A DNA stretch of 64,000 bases, taken from the NCBI RefSeq assembly GCF_008868125.1, contig NZ_WAAQ01000002.1:948910-1012909 (forward strand), read 5' to 3'. This DNA comes from Microbacterium maritypicum (lineage in GTDB: Bacteria > Actinomycetota > Actinomycetes > Actinomycetales > Microbacteriaceae). Below the pieces are notes generated by a model that saw only the letters and a program-made list of their open reading frames with translations, was not told the DNA's origin and searched no databases. The translations under genes and the position numbers were made by a program. Of this stretch, positions 15,593 through 22,887 are shown piece by piece. Position 1 is the first letter of the stretch. Each line of letters starts with the position of its first letter.

Positions 15593-15659
15593 GAGCACTG
15601 CCGGGCCTCGCGCGAGCGGGCGCTCCCTGCCGATCACTCCTCCACGCTGTAGGGGACTC

Positions 15660-15695
15660 CTAACTGGGTGTTCATACCGCTCGTCTTCCTGATCC
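15660..15695. other. attR: right junction of the integrative element
   Basis: The element arm CTAACT...TTCATA at 15660-15676 is followed by core CC (15677-15678) and the resuming tadC codons GCTCGTCTTC. Rejoined with the left arm, 12 of 17 positions are complementary about the CC. Confidence 0.8.
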
Positions 15696-15760
15696 TTCCG
15701 CTCTCGGTGCTCTTCGCCGTGTATCCGGGACTCTTCATCCTCCGGCTCGGCATCGGCTGA
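15677..15760 (+). pseudogene. tadC: tadC, 3' part (split by the integrative element)
   Basis: The remaining 27 codons of tadC (PLVFLILPLSVLFAVYPGLF and a short end) and its stop. They encode the last membrane helix of the TadC family. In the inserted state this fragment has no start of its own. On excision it rejoins 7066-7922 in frame. Confidence 0.92.
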
Positions 15761-15781
15761 CCGCCCGACGAAAGGACCACC

Positions 15782-15994
15782 ATGACCGCACGAACACAGG
15801 ATCACCGGCGACGCCGGTGGCATAACGTCACGACCCGGTTCCGCGCCTTCATCGACGACGAAGCGGGTGACGTTCCCGGATGGGTGCTCGTCACGTTGAT
15901 GACCGCGGGCTTGGTGGTGCTGATCTGGGCCGTCGTCGGTCCCGCTCTGACCTCACTGTTCGAGCAGGCGATCCAGAGGGTCTCGGGGCTCTGA
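15782..15994 (+). CDS. Flp/Tad pilin-like small membrane protein
   Basis: 70 residues: a basic N-terminus, the acidic DDEAGDVPGWV and one membrane helix (VLVTLMTAGLVVLIWAVVG). Length and layout suit a Tad-system pilin precursor or pilin-like component, with processing around the glycine before the helix. AAAGGA precedes the ATG. It lies directly after tadC, so the element insertion separates it from the tadAB promoter. Confidence 0.65.
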   Translation: MTARTQDHRRRRWHNVTTRFRAFIDDEAGDVPGWVLVTLMTAGLVVLIWAVVGPALTSLFEQAIQRVSGL

Positions 15995-15995
15995 C

Positions 15996-16397
15996 ATGGA
16001 CGACCGGAGTGGTTGCGCGGATGATCGTGGCTCCAGCCCGGTGGAGTTCGTGCTCGTCGGAACGCTCCTCACCGCCCTCACGCTCGCTGTGTTGCAGCTC
16101 GCGTTCGCGGTGTACGTGCGCAACGTGGTGCACGACGCCGCCGTCGAAGGCGCCTACCACGCGGCTCTCGCCGATACGACCCCGGAGGAGGGCATCGAAC
16201 GCACCAGGGACGTCATCTCCCGCGCGGTCGGCGCGGACTACGCCGAGGACATCCGAATCGGCGTCTCCGGCGCCCCGCCCTACGAGACGGTCGACGTCCG
16301 GGTCCGCACGACGTTTCCGCTGCTCGGACTGATCGGCCTTCCCCTCGCGATGGAGGTGGAGGCTCATGCACCTGCCGAGACTTTCGGGGAGGAATGA
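15996..16397 (+). CDS. TadE-like pseudopilin
   Basis: 133 residues. A short N-terminus leads into SSPVEFVLVGTLLTALTLAV, the TadE helix with its conserved glutamate, followed by an exported domain (AVYVRNVVHDAAVEGAYHAA). It is a minor pilin of the Tad apparatus. It starts one base after the pilin stop and overlaps the next gene by 32 bases. Confidence 0.82.
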   Translation: MDDRSGCADDRGSSPVEFVLVGTLLTALTLAVLQLAFAVYVRNVVHDAAVEGAYHAALADTTPEEGIERTRDVISRAVGADYAEDIRIGVSGAPPYETVDVRVRTTFPLLGLIGLPLAMEVEAHAPAETFGEE

Positions 16398-16821
16398 CGA
16401 GGGATCGGCCGCCCTGGAGTTCATCGCGGTGGGGGTGATCCTCCTGGTGCCGCTGATCTATCTCGTCATCGCGCTCGGTGCGATCCAGGAGCAGACCTTC
16501 GGGGCGGAAGCGGCAGCACGGCACATCGCCCGCGTGATCGCACGAGCGCCAGACGCTGCGACTGCGGCGGACCGCAGCGACGCGGTGCTCGCAGGGATCG
16601 TGGACGAGTACGGCCTCGATGAGGACGCGGTCGATGTGATGCTCTCCTGCGCACCGCCCGCAGCGGAGTGTCCGTCGGCCGGCACGACGATCGTCGTCAC
16701 CGTCACCACGCGGGTACGGCTGCCGCTGGTGCCGGAGGTGCTCGGACTCGACCGGTCGACGGCCGTCCCGGTGCAGGCCGAAGCGGTGCAGAAGGTGTCA
16801 CGGCTGTGGGGGACGGGATGA
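16366..16821 (+). CDS. TadE/TadF-like pseudopilin
   Basis: 151 residues. The motif GSAALEFIAVGVILLVPLIY is the TadE-type helix with glutamate, followed by a variable exported domain with two cysteines (SCAPPAAEC). It is a paralogue of the preceding gene and probably the TadF counterpart. It overlaps tadG-like in ATGA. Confidence 0.8.
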   Translation: MHLPRLSGRNDEGSAALEFIAVGVILLVPLIYLVIALGAIQEQTFGAEAAARHIARVIARAPDAATAADRSDAVLAGIVDEYGLDEDAVDVMLSCAPPAAECPSAGTTIVVTVTTRVRLPLVPEVLGLDRSTAVPVQAEAVQKVSRLWGTG

Positions 16822-17258
16822 GGGGGCAGTCCCGAACAGCTCACGGCGCGGTCGGCGACCAGGAGGAGGGGAGCGTGCTGCTGCTCACTCTCGGCTACGT
16901 ACTGCTCGCTCTGGCCGTGATCTTCGTGTGCGTCTGCGCCACCGATCTCTACATCGCCCAGAAGCGGTTGGACGCACTCGCCGATTCCGCGGCGCTCGCC
17001 GGAGCGGACGGTTTCACCCTGGCGGTGTACGACGACAGCGTGCGGGCCGAGCTGACCGATGCCGGCGTCGAGGAACAGGCCGACGCTCTCATGAGCGCGC
17101 TGCCGGGCGAGGCGTCGCTCACCGCCGCGGGCACGCCCGACGGTGTCACCGCCCGGGTGACCGTCGCCGCGGAATGGCATCCGCCGCTGGTGTCCGTGTT
17201 CGTGCCCGGAGGTGTGCCGCTGGAGTCGACCGCCACCAGCCGCACGGCCCTGCGGTAA
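16818..17258 (+). CDS. TadG-like Flp pilus-assembly protein
   Basis: 146 residues with GSVLLLTLGYVLLALAVIFV, the membrane helix of the TadE/G-like family, then AQKRLDALADSAALAGAD, typical of that family, and an exported domain. Last gene of the Tad operon; 13 bp separate it from the convergent NUDIX gene. Confidence 0.8.
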   Translation: MRGQSRTAHGAVGDQEEGSVLLLTLGYVLLALAVIFVCVCATDLYIAQKRLDALADSAALAGADGFTLAVYDDSVRAELTDAGVEEQADALMSALPGEASLTAAGTPDGVTARVTVAAEWHPPLVSVFVPGGVPLESTATSRTALR

Positions 17259-17271
17259 CAGATGCCTCGGC

Positions 17272-17832
17272 TCAGCGAGGGTCGCGCAGCTGCGTGAGCA
17301 GTCCGTCGAGCCGGGGAACGAGTTGCGGCGGCACCTCGGCGGGCAGGGCGTCGACCGGCCACCAGCGCACGTCCTCCGACTCCTCGCTCACAGTCAGCGC
17401 GGACTCACGGTCGACGACGACCGCGATGCCGATGTCGAGGTGCGAGGCGCAGGCGCCGAAGCGCGAGGAAAGCCCATGGTGGTCGAGGTCGTAGGCGAGG
17501 GGGGCGGGCGTCGGCTCCACCACGATGCCCGTCTCCTCGCGCAGTTCACGCAGCGCGCCGGCCACCACCGAATCATCGCCGTGCTCGACGTGGCCTCCCG
17601 GCTGCACCCAGAACTGCCCCTTGCGATGGAAGACGAGCAGCGTGTGCTGCAGGGACGCATCGAACACCACGCACGACGCGGTGAGGTGATCGGGTCCTGC
17701 CTCCCGATGCACCGGGCCACCCTCTGCCGCGAAGAACGACGCGAAGTCGGCCTGCGCTGCACGGTCTCGTTCCGATCGCGGCACGAAGGTCGAGACCAGT
17801 CGGTGGGCATCCGCCTCCAGGGCCTGGGTCAT
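17272..17832 (-). CDS. NUDIX hydrolase
   Basis: Hydrolyses a nucleoside-diphosphate-linked substrate; which one is not evident. 186 residues. The Nudix box is GGHVEHGDDSVVAGALRELR ending EETGI, with aspartate in place of the first glutamate and one extra residue before REL, a variant common in actinobacteria. The ATG overlaps the MFS stop (ATGA), so the two are co-expressed. Confidence 0.88.
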   Translation of the reverse strand: MTQALEADAHRLVSTFVPRSERDRAAQADFASFFAAEGGPVHREAGPDHLTASCVVFDASLQHTLLVFHRKGQFWVQPGGHVEHGDDSVVAGALRELREETGIVVEPTPAPLAYDLDHHGLSSRFGACASHLDIGIAVVVDRESALTVSEESEDVRWWPVDALPAEVPPQLVPRLDGLLTQLRDPR

Positions 17833-19127
17833 TCCTGTTCCCCCTCGGAGGAGTCGTCGCCGGATTCCGGTCGCTCCCGCGGCACGAACTGCGGGATCCA
17901 CCGCAGGAACCCCAGAGCGCCGACGAGGCCGACCACGCCCATCGCGGCCGCCGCGAACGGCAGGGCGGCGACAGCCGTGATGGCCGAGACGAGCAGCGGA
18001 GCGATCGCTCCGCCCGCGTCGGTGAGCGTGCGCCAGGATCCGAGGAACGCCGCGGGTTCCCGCTTCGGGGCGACGTCGGCGCCCAGAGTCAGCAGGATGC
18101 CGCTCGAGAGGCCGTTGCCGACACCGAGGACAGCGGCGAACATGCCGAACCACAGAACCGCCGCATCCACGTCGTGCGTGAACGACAGGGCGAGGAACCC
18201 TGCGCCCATGAGAACCATCGCCGGCATCGCCGCCCAAAGTCTGCCGAAGCGGTCCATCACCTGGCCGCTCGCATAGAAGAGCGCGAAGTCGATGGCGCCG
18301 GAGACGCCGACCACGAGGGCGATGGTCGAGGCATCCAATCCCAGCGACAGTCCCCACAGCGGCAGCACCACCTGTCGCGCCGAGCGGACCGCGGAGAGCG
18401 ACGCGGCGGCGAGCCCGAGCCGGCCGAGCACCGCGCGCTGACGCCACATGGTCTGGAATATGCCCAGGCGCTCGATCGTCGGGATCGATCCGCTCACCGC
18501 CTCGCCGGAGTCCTCCAGATAGCGCTCGTGAGTGGTCGACGGTACCGGCGGGACCATCTTCTCGGGGTCGGGCCCGAAGAGCACCAGCACGACCATGACC
18601 ACCAGGCAGCCCAGGAAGAACCAGATCGCCGCACTCTCGCTCCCGAACAGCTGCAGGAGCCCCGCGGCCACGAAGGGGCCGATGAAGATGCCGAGGCGGA
18701 AGCTGCCGCCGAGCAGCGAGAGCGAACGCGCACGGAAGGCGACCGGCAGGCGAGTGGTCATGAACGCGTGCCGGGCGAGACCGAAGGCCGCCGCGCAGAT
18801 CCCGAGGAGGAAGACCGAGGCCGCCAGCACGCCGAGCGAGGGCGCGAACACCATTCCGAGTCCGGCGACGATGGCGATCACGCCGGCGATGACCATCGTG
18901 TACCTCTCGCCGATCTTGCCCACGGCCCAGCCGGCAGGAAGGTTGCCGCACAACTGACCGATGACGAGGGCGGAGGCCACGAGGGCGGCGAACGCCACGT
19001 CGGCGCCCATGGATGCGGCGAGCACCGGGATGAGCGGAATCACGGCGCCTTCGCCGAGGGCGAAGAGGATCGTCGGCAGATACACCATGGGCCCGAACTG
19101 TCGAAGGACCGTCGAAGCACTGCTCAC
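17829..19127 (-). CDS. MFS transporter
   Basis: 432 residues with 12 predicted membrane helices. The loop between helices 2 and 3 carries GWAVGKIGERYT, a variant of the MFS signature. The long central loop (DPEKMVPPVPSTTHERY) lies between the two halves. Substrate unknown; drug-efflux-like by general appearance. The start is a GTG with TAGCGT six bases upstream. It is first in an operon with the NUDIX gene. Confidence 0.88.
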   Translation of the reverse strand: MSSASTVLRQFGPMVYLPTILFALGEGAVIPLIPVLAASMGADVAFAALVASALVIGQLCGNLPAGWAVGKIGERYTMVIAGVIAIVAGLGMVFAPSLGVLAASVFLLGICAAAFGLARHAFMTTRLPVAFRARSLSLLGGSFRLGIFIGPFVAAGLLQLFGSESAAIWFFLGCLVVMVVLVLFGPDPEKMVPPVPSTTHERYLEDSGEAVSGSIPTIERLGIFQTMWRQRAVLGRLGLAAASLSAVRSARQVVLPLWGLSLGLDASTIALVVGVSGAIDFALFYASGQVMDRFGRLWAAMPAMVLMGAGFLALSFTHDVDAAVLWFGMFAAVLGVGNGLSSGILLTLGADVAPKREPAAFLGSWRTLTDAGGAIAPLLVSAITAVAALPFAAAAMGVVGLVGALGFLRWIPQFVPRERPESGDDSSEGEQE

Positions 19128-19133
19128 AGCTTC

Positions 19134-19139
19134 ACGCTA
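19134..19139 (-). promoter_or_regulatory. leaderless -10 box of the MFS gene
   Basis: Minus-strand TAGCGT ends six bases before the GTG at 19127. Confidence 0.5.
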
Positions 19140-19195
19140 CTCCCGTTGCGGAAAGGTCTCCGACGACGGGGTCCCCGCGCGGGCAGGCGGCACGT

Positions 19196-19201
19196 TAGGC
19201 T
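19196..19201 (+). promoter_or_regulatory. leaderless-type -10 box of prfB
   Basis: TAGGCT ends eight bases before the ATG at 19210. Confidence 0.5.
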
Positions 19202-19209
19202 GAGGTGTC

Positions 19210-20319
19210 ATGCTCGAACTAGATCTCTCCGCCGAAATCCAGGCGCTCAGGCACACCTTCGGCGACATCAGCGAGGTCGTCGATGTCTCCCGTCTCCGCG
19301 ACGACATCGCGCGTCTCAGCGAGGAGGCCGGTGCCCCCGACCTCTGGGACGACACCGAGAACGCGCAGAAGGTGACCAGCGCACTCAGCCACCGCCAGTC
19401 CGAGCTCGCCCGCATCACCGGCATCGCTCAGCGTCTCGATGACCTCGAGGTGCTGATCGGGCTCGCCAACGAGATGGGCGATGAGGACTCCGCGCAGGAA
19501 GCCCGCGCCGAGCTCGCCGCTCTCACCGACCTCATCAACCAGCTCGAGGTGCAGACGCTCCTCGATGGCGAGTACGACGAGCGCGCCGCGATCATCACGA
19601 TCCGCTCCGGCGCCGGCGGCGACGACGCCACAGACTTCGCCGAGATGCTGATGCGCATGTACCTGCGCTGGGCCGAGCGTCACAAGTACCCCGTCAAGGT
19701 CATGGACACGTCCTACGCGGAGGGTGCGGGCATCAAGTCTGCGACCTTCGAGATCGATGCGCCCTACGCCTTCGGTACCATCTCGGTCGAGGCCGGAACC
19801 CACCGCCTCGCCCGCATCAGCCCGTTCGGCTCCGCCGACAAGCGCCAGACGTCGTTCGCCGCCGTCGAGGTCATCCCGCTGATGGAAGAGGCCACCGAGG
19901 TCGACATCCCGGAGAACGACATCCGCGTCGACGTCTTCCGCTCCTCCGGCCCCGGTGGGCAGTCGGTCAACACGACCGACTCGGCCGTGCGCCTCACCCA
20001 CCTCCCGACCGGCATCGTCGTGTCGATGCAGAACGAGAAGTCGCAGATCCAGAACCGCGCCGCCGCGATGCGCGTGCTGCAGACGCGACTCCTGCTCCTG
20101 CAGAAGGAGCAGGAAGCGGCGAAGAAGAAGGAGCTCGCGGGCAACATCACCGCGAGCTGGGGCGACCAGATGCGCTCGTACTTCCTCTACGGCCAGCAGC
20201 TGGTCAAAGACCTCCGCACCGGACAGGAGTCCGGCAACCCGGCGGCGGTGTTCGACGGCGACCTCGACGACTTCATCTCGGCGGGCATCCGCTGGCGCAA
20301 GCGCAAGATCGAGGACTGA
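19210..20319 (+). CDS. prfB: peptide chain release factor 2
   Basis: Recognises UGA and UAA stop codons and releases the finished chain. 369 residues. The codon-recognition tripeptide SPF is at 204-206 and the catalytic GGQ at 249-251 (SSGPGGQSVNTTD). The frame is continuous from the ATG, so the programmed +1 frameshift that controls RF2 in many bacteria is absent. A perfect 15-bp terminator follows. Confidence 0.97.
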   Translation: MLELDLSAEIQALRHTFGDISEVVDVSRLRDDIARLSEEAGAPDLWDDTENAQKVTSALSHRQSELARITGIAQRLDDLEVLIGLANEMGDEDSAQEARAELAALTDLINQLEVQTLLDGEYDERAAIITIRSGAGGDDATDFAEMLMRMYLRWAERHKYPVKVMDTSYAEGAGIKSATFEIDAPYAFGTISVEAGTHRLARISPFGSADKRQTSFAAVEVIPLMEEATEVDIPENDIRVDVFRSSGPGGQSVNTTDSAVRLTHLPTGIVVSMQNEKSQIQNRAAAMRVLQTRLLLLQKEQEAAKKKELAGNITASWGDQMRSYFLYGQQLVKDLRTGQESGNPAAVFDGDLDDFISAGIRWRKRKIED

Positions 20320-20325
20320 TTCCTC

Positions 20326-20359
20326 GAAGAAGGCCCCGGAGAGATCCGGGGCCTTCTTC
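20326..20359. terminator. perfect terminator after prfB
   Basis: GAAGAAGGCCCCGGA pairs with TCCGGGGCCTTCTTC around a GAGA loop, a 15-bp perfect stem. It also serves the convergent DUF2510 gene. Confidence 0.85.
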
Positions 20360-20373
20360 GTGTGCGTCGTCGG

Positions 20374-21444
20374 TCAGTAGTTCGCGCCCTTGAGGGTTCC
20401 GGTCACTTCCTCGTAGCTGAAGAGGATGCACTGCACGGTGCGATCCGATGCGTGGTTCCAGGATGACTTCGTCGGCTGGTAGTAGTAGTAATCGAGCTCG
20501 GAGACGTCGTAGGAGACGCCGACGTACGACTCGAACGCCGCGAGGCAGCCGTCCGACGCCGTGACGCCCAGGGCGTCGTCCCCGGGGAACTCGCCGTCTT
20601 CGACGTCGAAGATGAGGTAGATCTCGTCGGTGTGGGGCTGCTCGCACGGCACGACGGGAAGATCGAAGATCACGTCGTCGTCGGTGTATTCGACCAGGGG
20701 GAGGCAGTCGCCGACCTCGAGCTCCTCGAAGGGGACCATCTCCGCACCCTCGATGGTGGAGGGATCCTCGCGTCCGGTGGAGGAATCGCCCTCGGACGAC
20801 GGGCGATCGCCGGGAGCGGCGAACGGACTGTCGCCGTTCTCCGCGATCGACGACGTCGCCAGCACGAGGAAAGAGACCGCGGCGGCGAGCACCGCGCCGA
20901 CGACGGCTACGACCAGTCCGGCGATGCCGGGCCACTTCCGTCCGCGCAGGAAGAGCGAGATCAGCGACATCACGAAGCCCACGGCGAGCAGCGCCCAACC
21001 GGCGATCGCGATCACCGGGAAGCAGGCGCAGACGACGCCGATGACCACGGCGACAAGTCCGATGATCCCCACCACCGGCACTCCGGTCGCGGGCTGCGGA
21101 GACGGTGCGACCGGCCACGACGCCGCCGGGTATCCGCCGTATGCCGGATACGTCATACCGGCAGGGGACGTGGTCGCAGCGGGCGCGGGCATCTGGCCTG
21201 CGAGCGTGTACGGCGGGACGAAGGGCGCCGGTTCGGCGTCGGCGGGCGGGGTGATGGGTACAGCCGGCACAGGAGCCTCCGGCGCCGGTTCGGAAGCCGT
21301 CGGCTCCTGCACTCTCGGTTCAGACGCTGTCGACTCGCCGCCAGGCGCTGGCCTCCCCGTGACGACATGCTCGGTCCACTGCAGACCGTCCCACCACCGT
21401 CGGTTCCCGGAGCCGTCGTCGTACCAGCCGGCAGGTGTTGTCAT
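20374..21444 (-). CDS. DUF2510 membrane protein with septum-formation-type C-terminal domain
   Basis: 356 residues. The N-terminal DUF2510 module contains TPAGWYDDGSGNRRWWDGLQ. A proline/alanine-rich linker follows, then three hydrophobic helices with FLRGRKWPGIAGLVVAVVGA, then an exported domain (LEVGDCLPLV, VPCEQPHTDEIYLIFDV, SDGCLAAFESYVG) with paired cysteines like the Septum_form family. The start MTTPAGWYDD at 21444 is preceded by GGGGAAG; the frame extends upstream without support. It has a paralogue immediately upstream. A role at the division site is inferred from the domain name only. Confidence 0.78.
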   Translation of the reverse strand: MTTPAGWYDDGSGNRRWWDGLQWTEHVVTGRPAPGGESTASEPRVQEPTASEPAPEAPVPAVPITPPADAEPAPFVPPYTLAGQMPAPAATTSPAGMTYPAYGGYPAASWPVAPSPQPATGVPVVGIIGLVAVVIGVVCACFPVIAIAGWALLAVGFVMSLISLFLRGRKWPGIAGLVVAVVGAVLAAAVSFLVLATSSIAENGDSPFAAPGDRPSSEGDSSTGREDPSTIEGAEMVPFEELEVGDCLPLVEYTDDDVIFDLPVVPCEQPHTDEIYLIFDVEDGEFPGDDALGVTASDGCLAAFESYVGVSYDVSELDYYYYQPTKSSWNHASDRTVQCILFSYEEVTGTLKGANY

Positions 21445-21589
21445 CAGGCTTCCCCGTGTGTCTTTCTCGGTCGGCGAATGCGTGGTGAGGTCATTCTCGC
21501 TACGCCGGCCGATCCTCATCGGTGTGGCCGTCATGACGACGGTAGCGGCGCTGGGCGCCCTGTGTCGAATGACAGGACGACCGCGTGAA

Positions 21590-21624
21590 GAAGGCCTCAG
21601 GAGCGCGGTGCTCCTGAGGCCTTC
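21590..21624 (-). terminator. perfect terminator after the second DUF2510 gene
   Basis: GAAGGCCTCAGGAGC and GCTCCTGAGGCCTTC form a 15-bp perfect stem with loop GCGGT. It separates the two paralogous genes into independent transcripts. Confidence 0.8.
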
Positions 21625-21642
21625 GACGTCACTCTGCGGTGG

Positions 21643-22704
21643 TCAGGGCGTGAAGCACGCGGCGACCGCGTCCGTGTCCCCGAGCACCTCAGCGAAGCCG
21701 TAGAGGGCATCGGTGTCGGTCAGCGCGCCATCGCTCTCGGCGATCGTGCGCAGCGTCGCGTTGTCGAGGTCGGAGGCGACGAACAGGTCCGCGAGGCAGG
21801 AGATCTGAGGCTCGGTGTATCCCTCGGCTCCGGTGGAAGCGAGGATCGCCGTGAGTCCCTGAGCCACTTCAGGAGCGGTCGGGCGAACGCCGGCATCGGT
21901 TCCCTCGGTGCTGTCGGTTCCTTCGGTCTCGCTCGGCGCGGTCGCCTCGATCGACGGAGAAGAGGTGGGCATCCTGTCGATCTCTTCGCTCACTCCCTGC
22001 GCGAAGGCGAAGAGGTAGACGAACGACATCACGATGCCGATGATCGTCCCGACGACCGCGAGGATGAGCCCCGTGATGCCCGGCCACTTCTTGCCCTTGA
22101 GGAAGACCGAGACGAGGGAGACGATGAACCCGGCGGCGAGCAGGAAGAAGCCGATGAAGCCGATCACCGGGATGAAGACCAGGATCGTGCCGAGCGCCGC
22201 GAGCCCGAGTCCGACGAGTCCGAGGACCGACACCTTCTTCGGCTCCTCGGGACCGGGCTGCCCGTACCCGGCGGCGGCGGGGTAGCCCGTCGTGCTGCCG
22301 GGGTAGGCCGGCGCGGCGCCCGGGTAGGAATCCGACGACGGCGCGGCTGCGCCGACCGGGTAGGCGGGAGCCGCCGGCGCGGAGTATGCGCCGAGGTCGT
22401 CGCTGAGCGGGGTCGTCGCCGCCGTCGCCCCGGGAGCATCATTCACATCCTGAGCGGTGAGACCTGCGGAAGCCGTCTGCGACGGATCCGGCGACTCGGG
22501 GGAGATCGGCGTCTCGTCGGACGGACGGACGACGGTGTCATCGATCGATGGGGTCTCGGCGACCTGCTCCTCGACGACGAGATGCTCCTCGGAGACGGCC
22601 GGGGCATCGGTGGTCTCCGGGGCGAAGTGCTCGGTCCACTGCTGGCCGTCCCACCAGCGCTGTCGACCGGATCCGTCGTCGTACCATCCTGCGGGCGTAG
22701 TCAT
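21643..22704 (-). CDS. DUF2510 membrane protein, paralogue
   Basis: 353 residues. It has the same plan as the gene downstream: DUF2510 module (TPAGWYDDGSGRQRWWDG), long tyrosine/proline/alanine linker (SYPGAAPAYPGSTTGYPA), then three hydrophobic helices with FLKGKKWPGITGLILAVVGT. The exported C-terminus differs: a helical segment with two cysteines and repeated aspartates (DLFVASDLDNATLRTIAESD) and no septum-formation motif. AAGGGGGA precedes the ATG at 22704. Gene duplication with a new C-terminus is likely. Confidence 0.75.
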   Translation of the reverse strand: MTTPAGWYDDGSGRQRWWDGQQWTEHFAPETTDAPAVSEEHLVVEEQVAETPSIDDTVVRPSDETPISPESPDPSQTASAGLTAQDVNDAPGATAATTPLSDDLGAYSAPAAPAYPVGAAAPSSDSYPGAAPAYPGSTTGYPAAAGYGQPGPEEPKKVSVLGLVGLGLAALGTILVFIPVIGFIGFFLLAAGFIVSLVSVFLKGKKWPGITGLILAVVGTIIGIVMSFVYLFAFAQGVSEEIDRMPTSSPSIEATAPSETEGTDSTEGTDAGVRPTAPEVAQGLTAILASTGAEGYTEPQISCLADLFVASDLDNATLRTIAESDGALTDTDALYGFAEVLGDTDAVAACFTP

Positions 22705-22872
22705 GGGTCCCCCTTGAAAGAATTCGGCGGCCACTTCCTGCAGCCGACATCTTCATGTATAGCAGTGGCAGGCGACGTGGAAGTGGGTCGTGGATGGGGA
22801 ACAATCCCCATCCGGTCGGAGGACGGAAGCGTCGTGCGGGGTGTCGCTCGCGGCCAGGGGAGAGCCCGCGCT

Positions 22873-22878
22873 TAGGCT
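22873..22878 (+). promoter_or_regulatory. -10 box of ftsE
   Basis: TAGGCT ends nine bases before the ATG at 22888, giving a leaderless or nearly leaderless transcript. Confidence 0.45.
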
Positions 22879-22887
22879 CGTAGCGCC

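Larger units (their letters stand above)
7923..15678 (+). mobile_element. 7.76-kb serine-recombinase integrative element, capsid-bearing (satellite-like), in tadC
   Basis: The boundaries are defined by the interrupted tadC frame and a 2-base core CC present at both ends. Contents in order: large serine recombinase at the left end; a 185-residue orphan; a divergent small gene; a rightward operon of small proteins around a winged-helix protein; two related small proteins; a lone HK97-type major capsid gene; a small leftward gene; and a TIGR02391 cargo gene at the right end. No terminase, portal, maturation protease, tail, lysis or conjugation gene was found. This suits a phage satellite or a reduced prophage. 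Autonomous packaging is not supported by the gene list. Confidence 0.88.

Noticed and set aside
19210..19300. Programmed frameshift in prfB
   Set aside because: The frame is continuous from ATG through SPF and GGQ; there is no early in-frame UGA.
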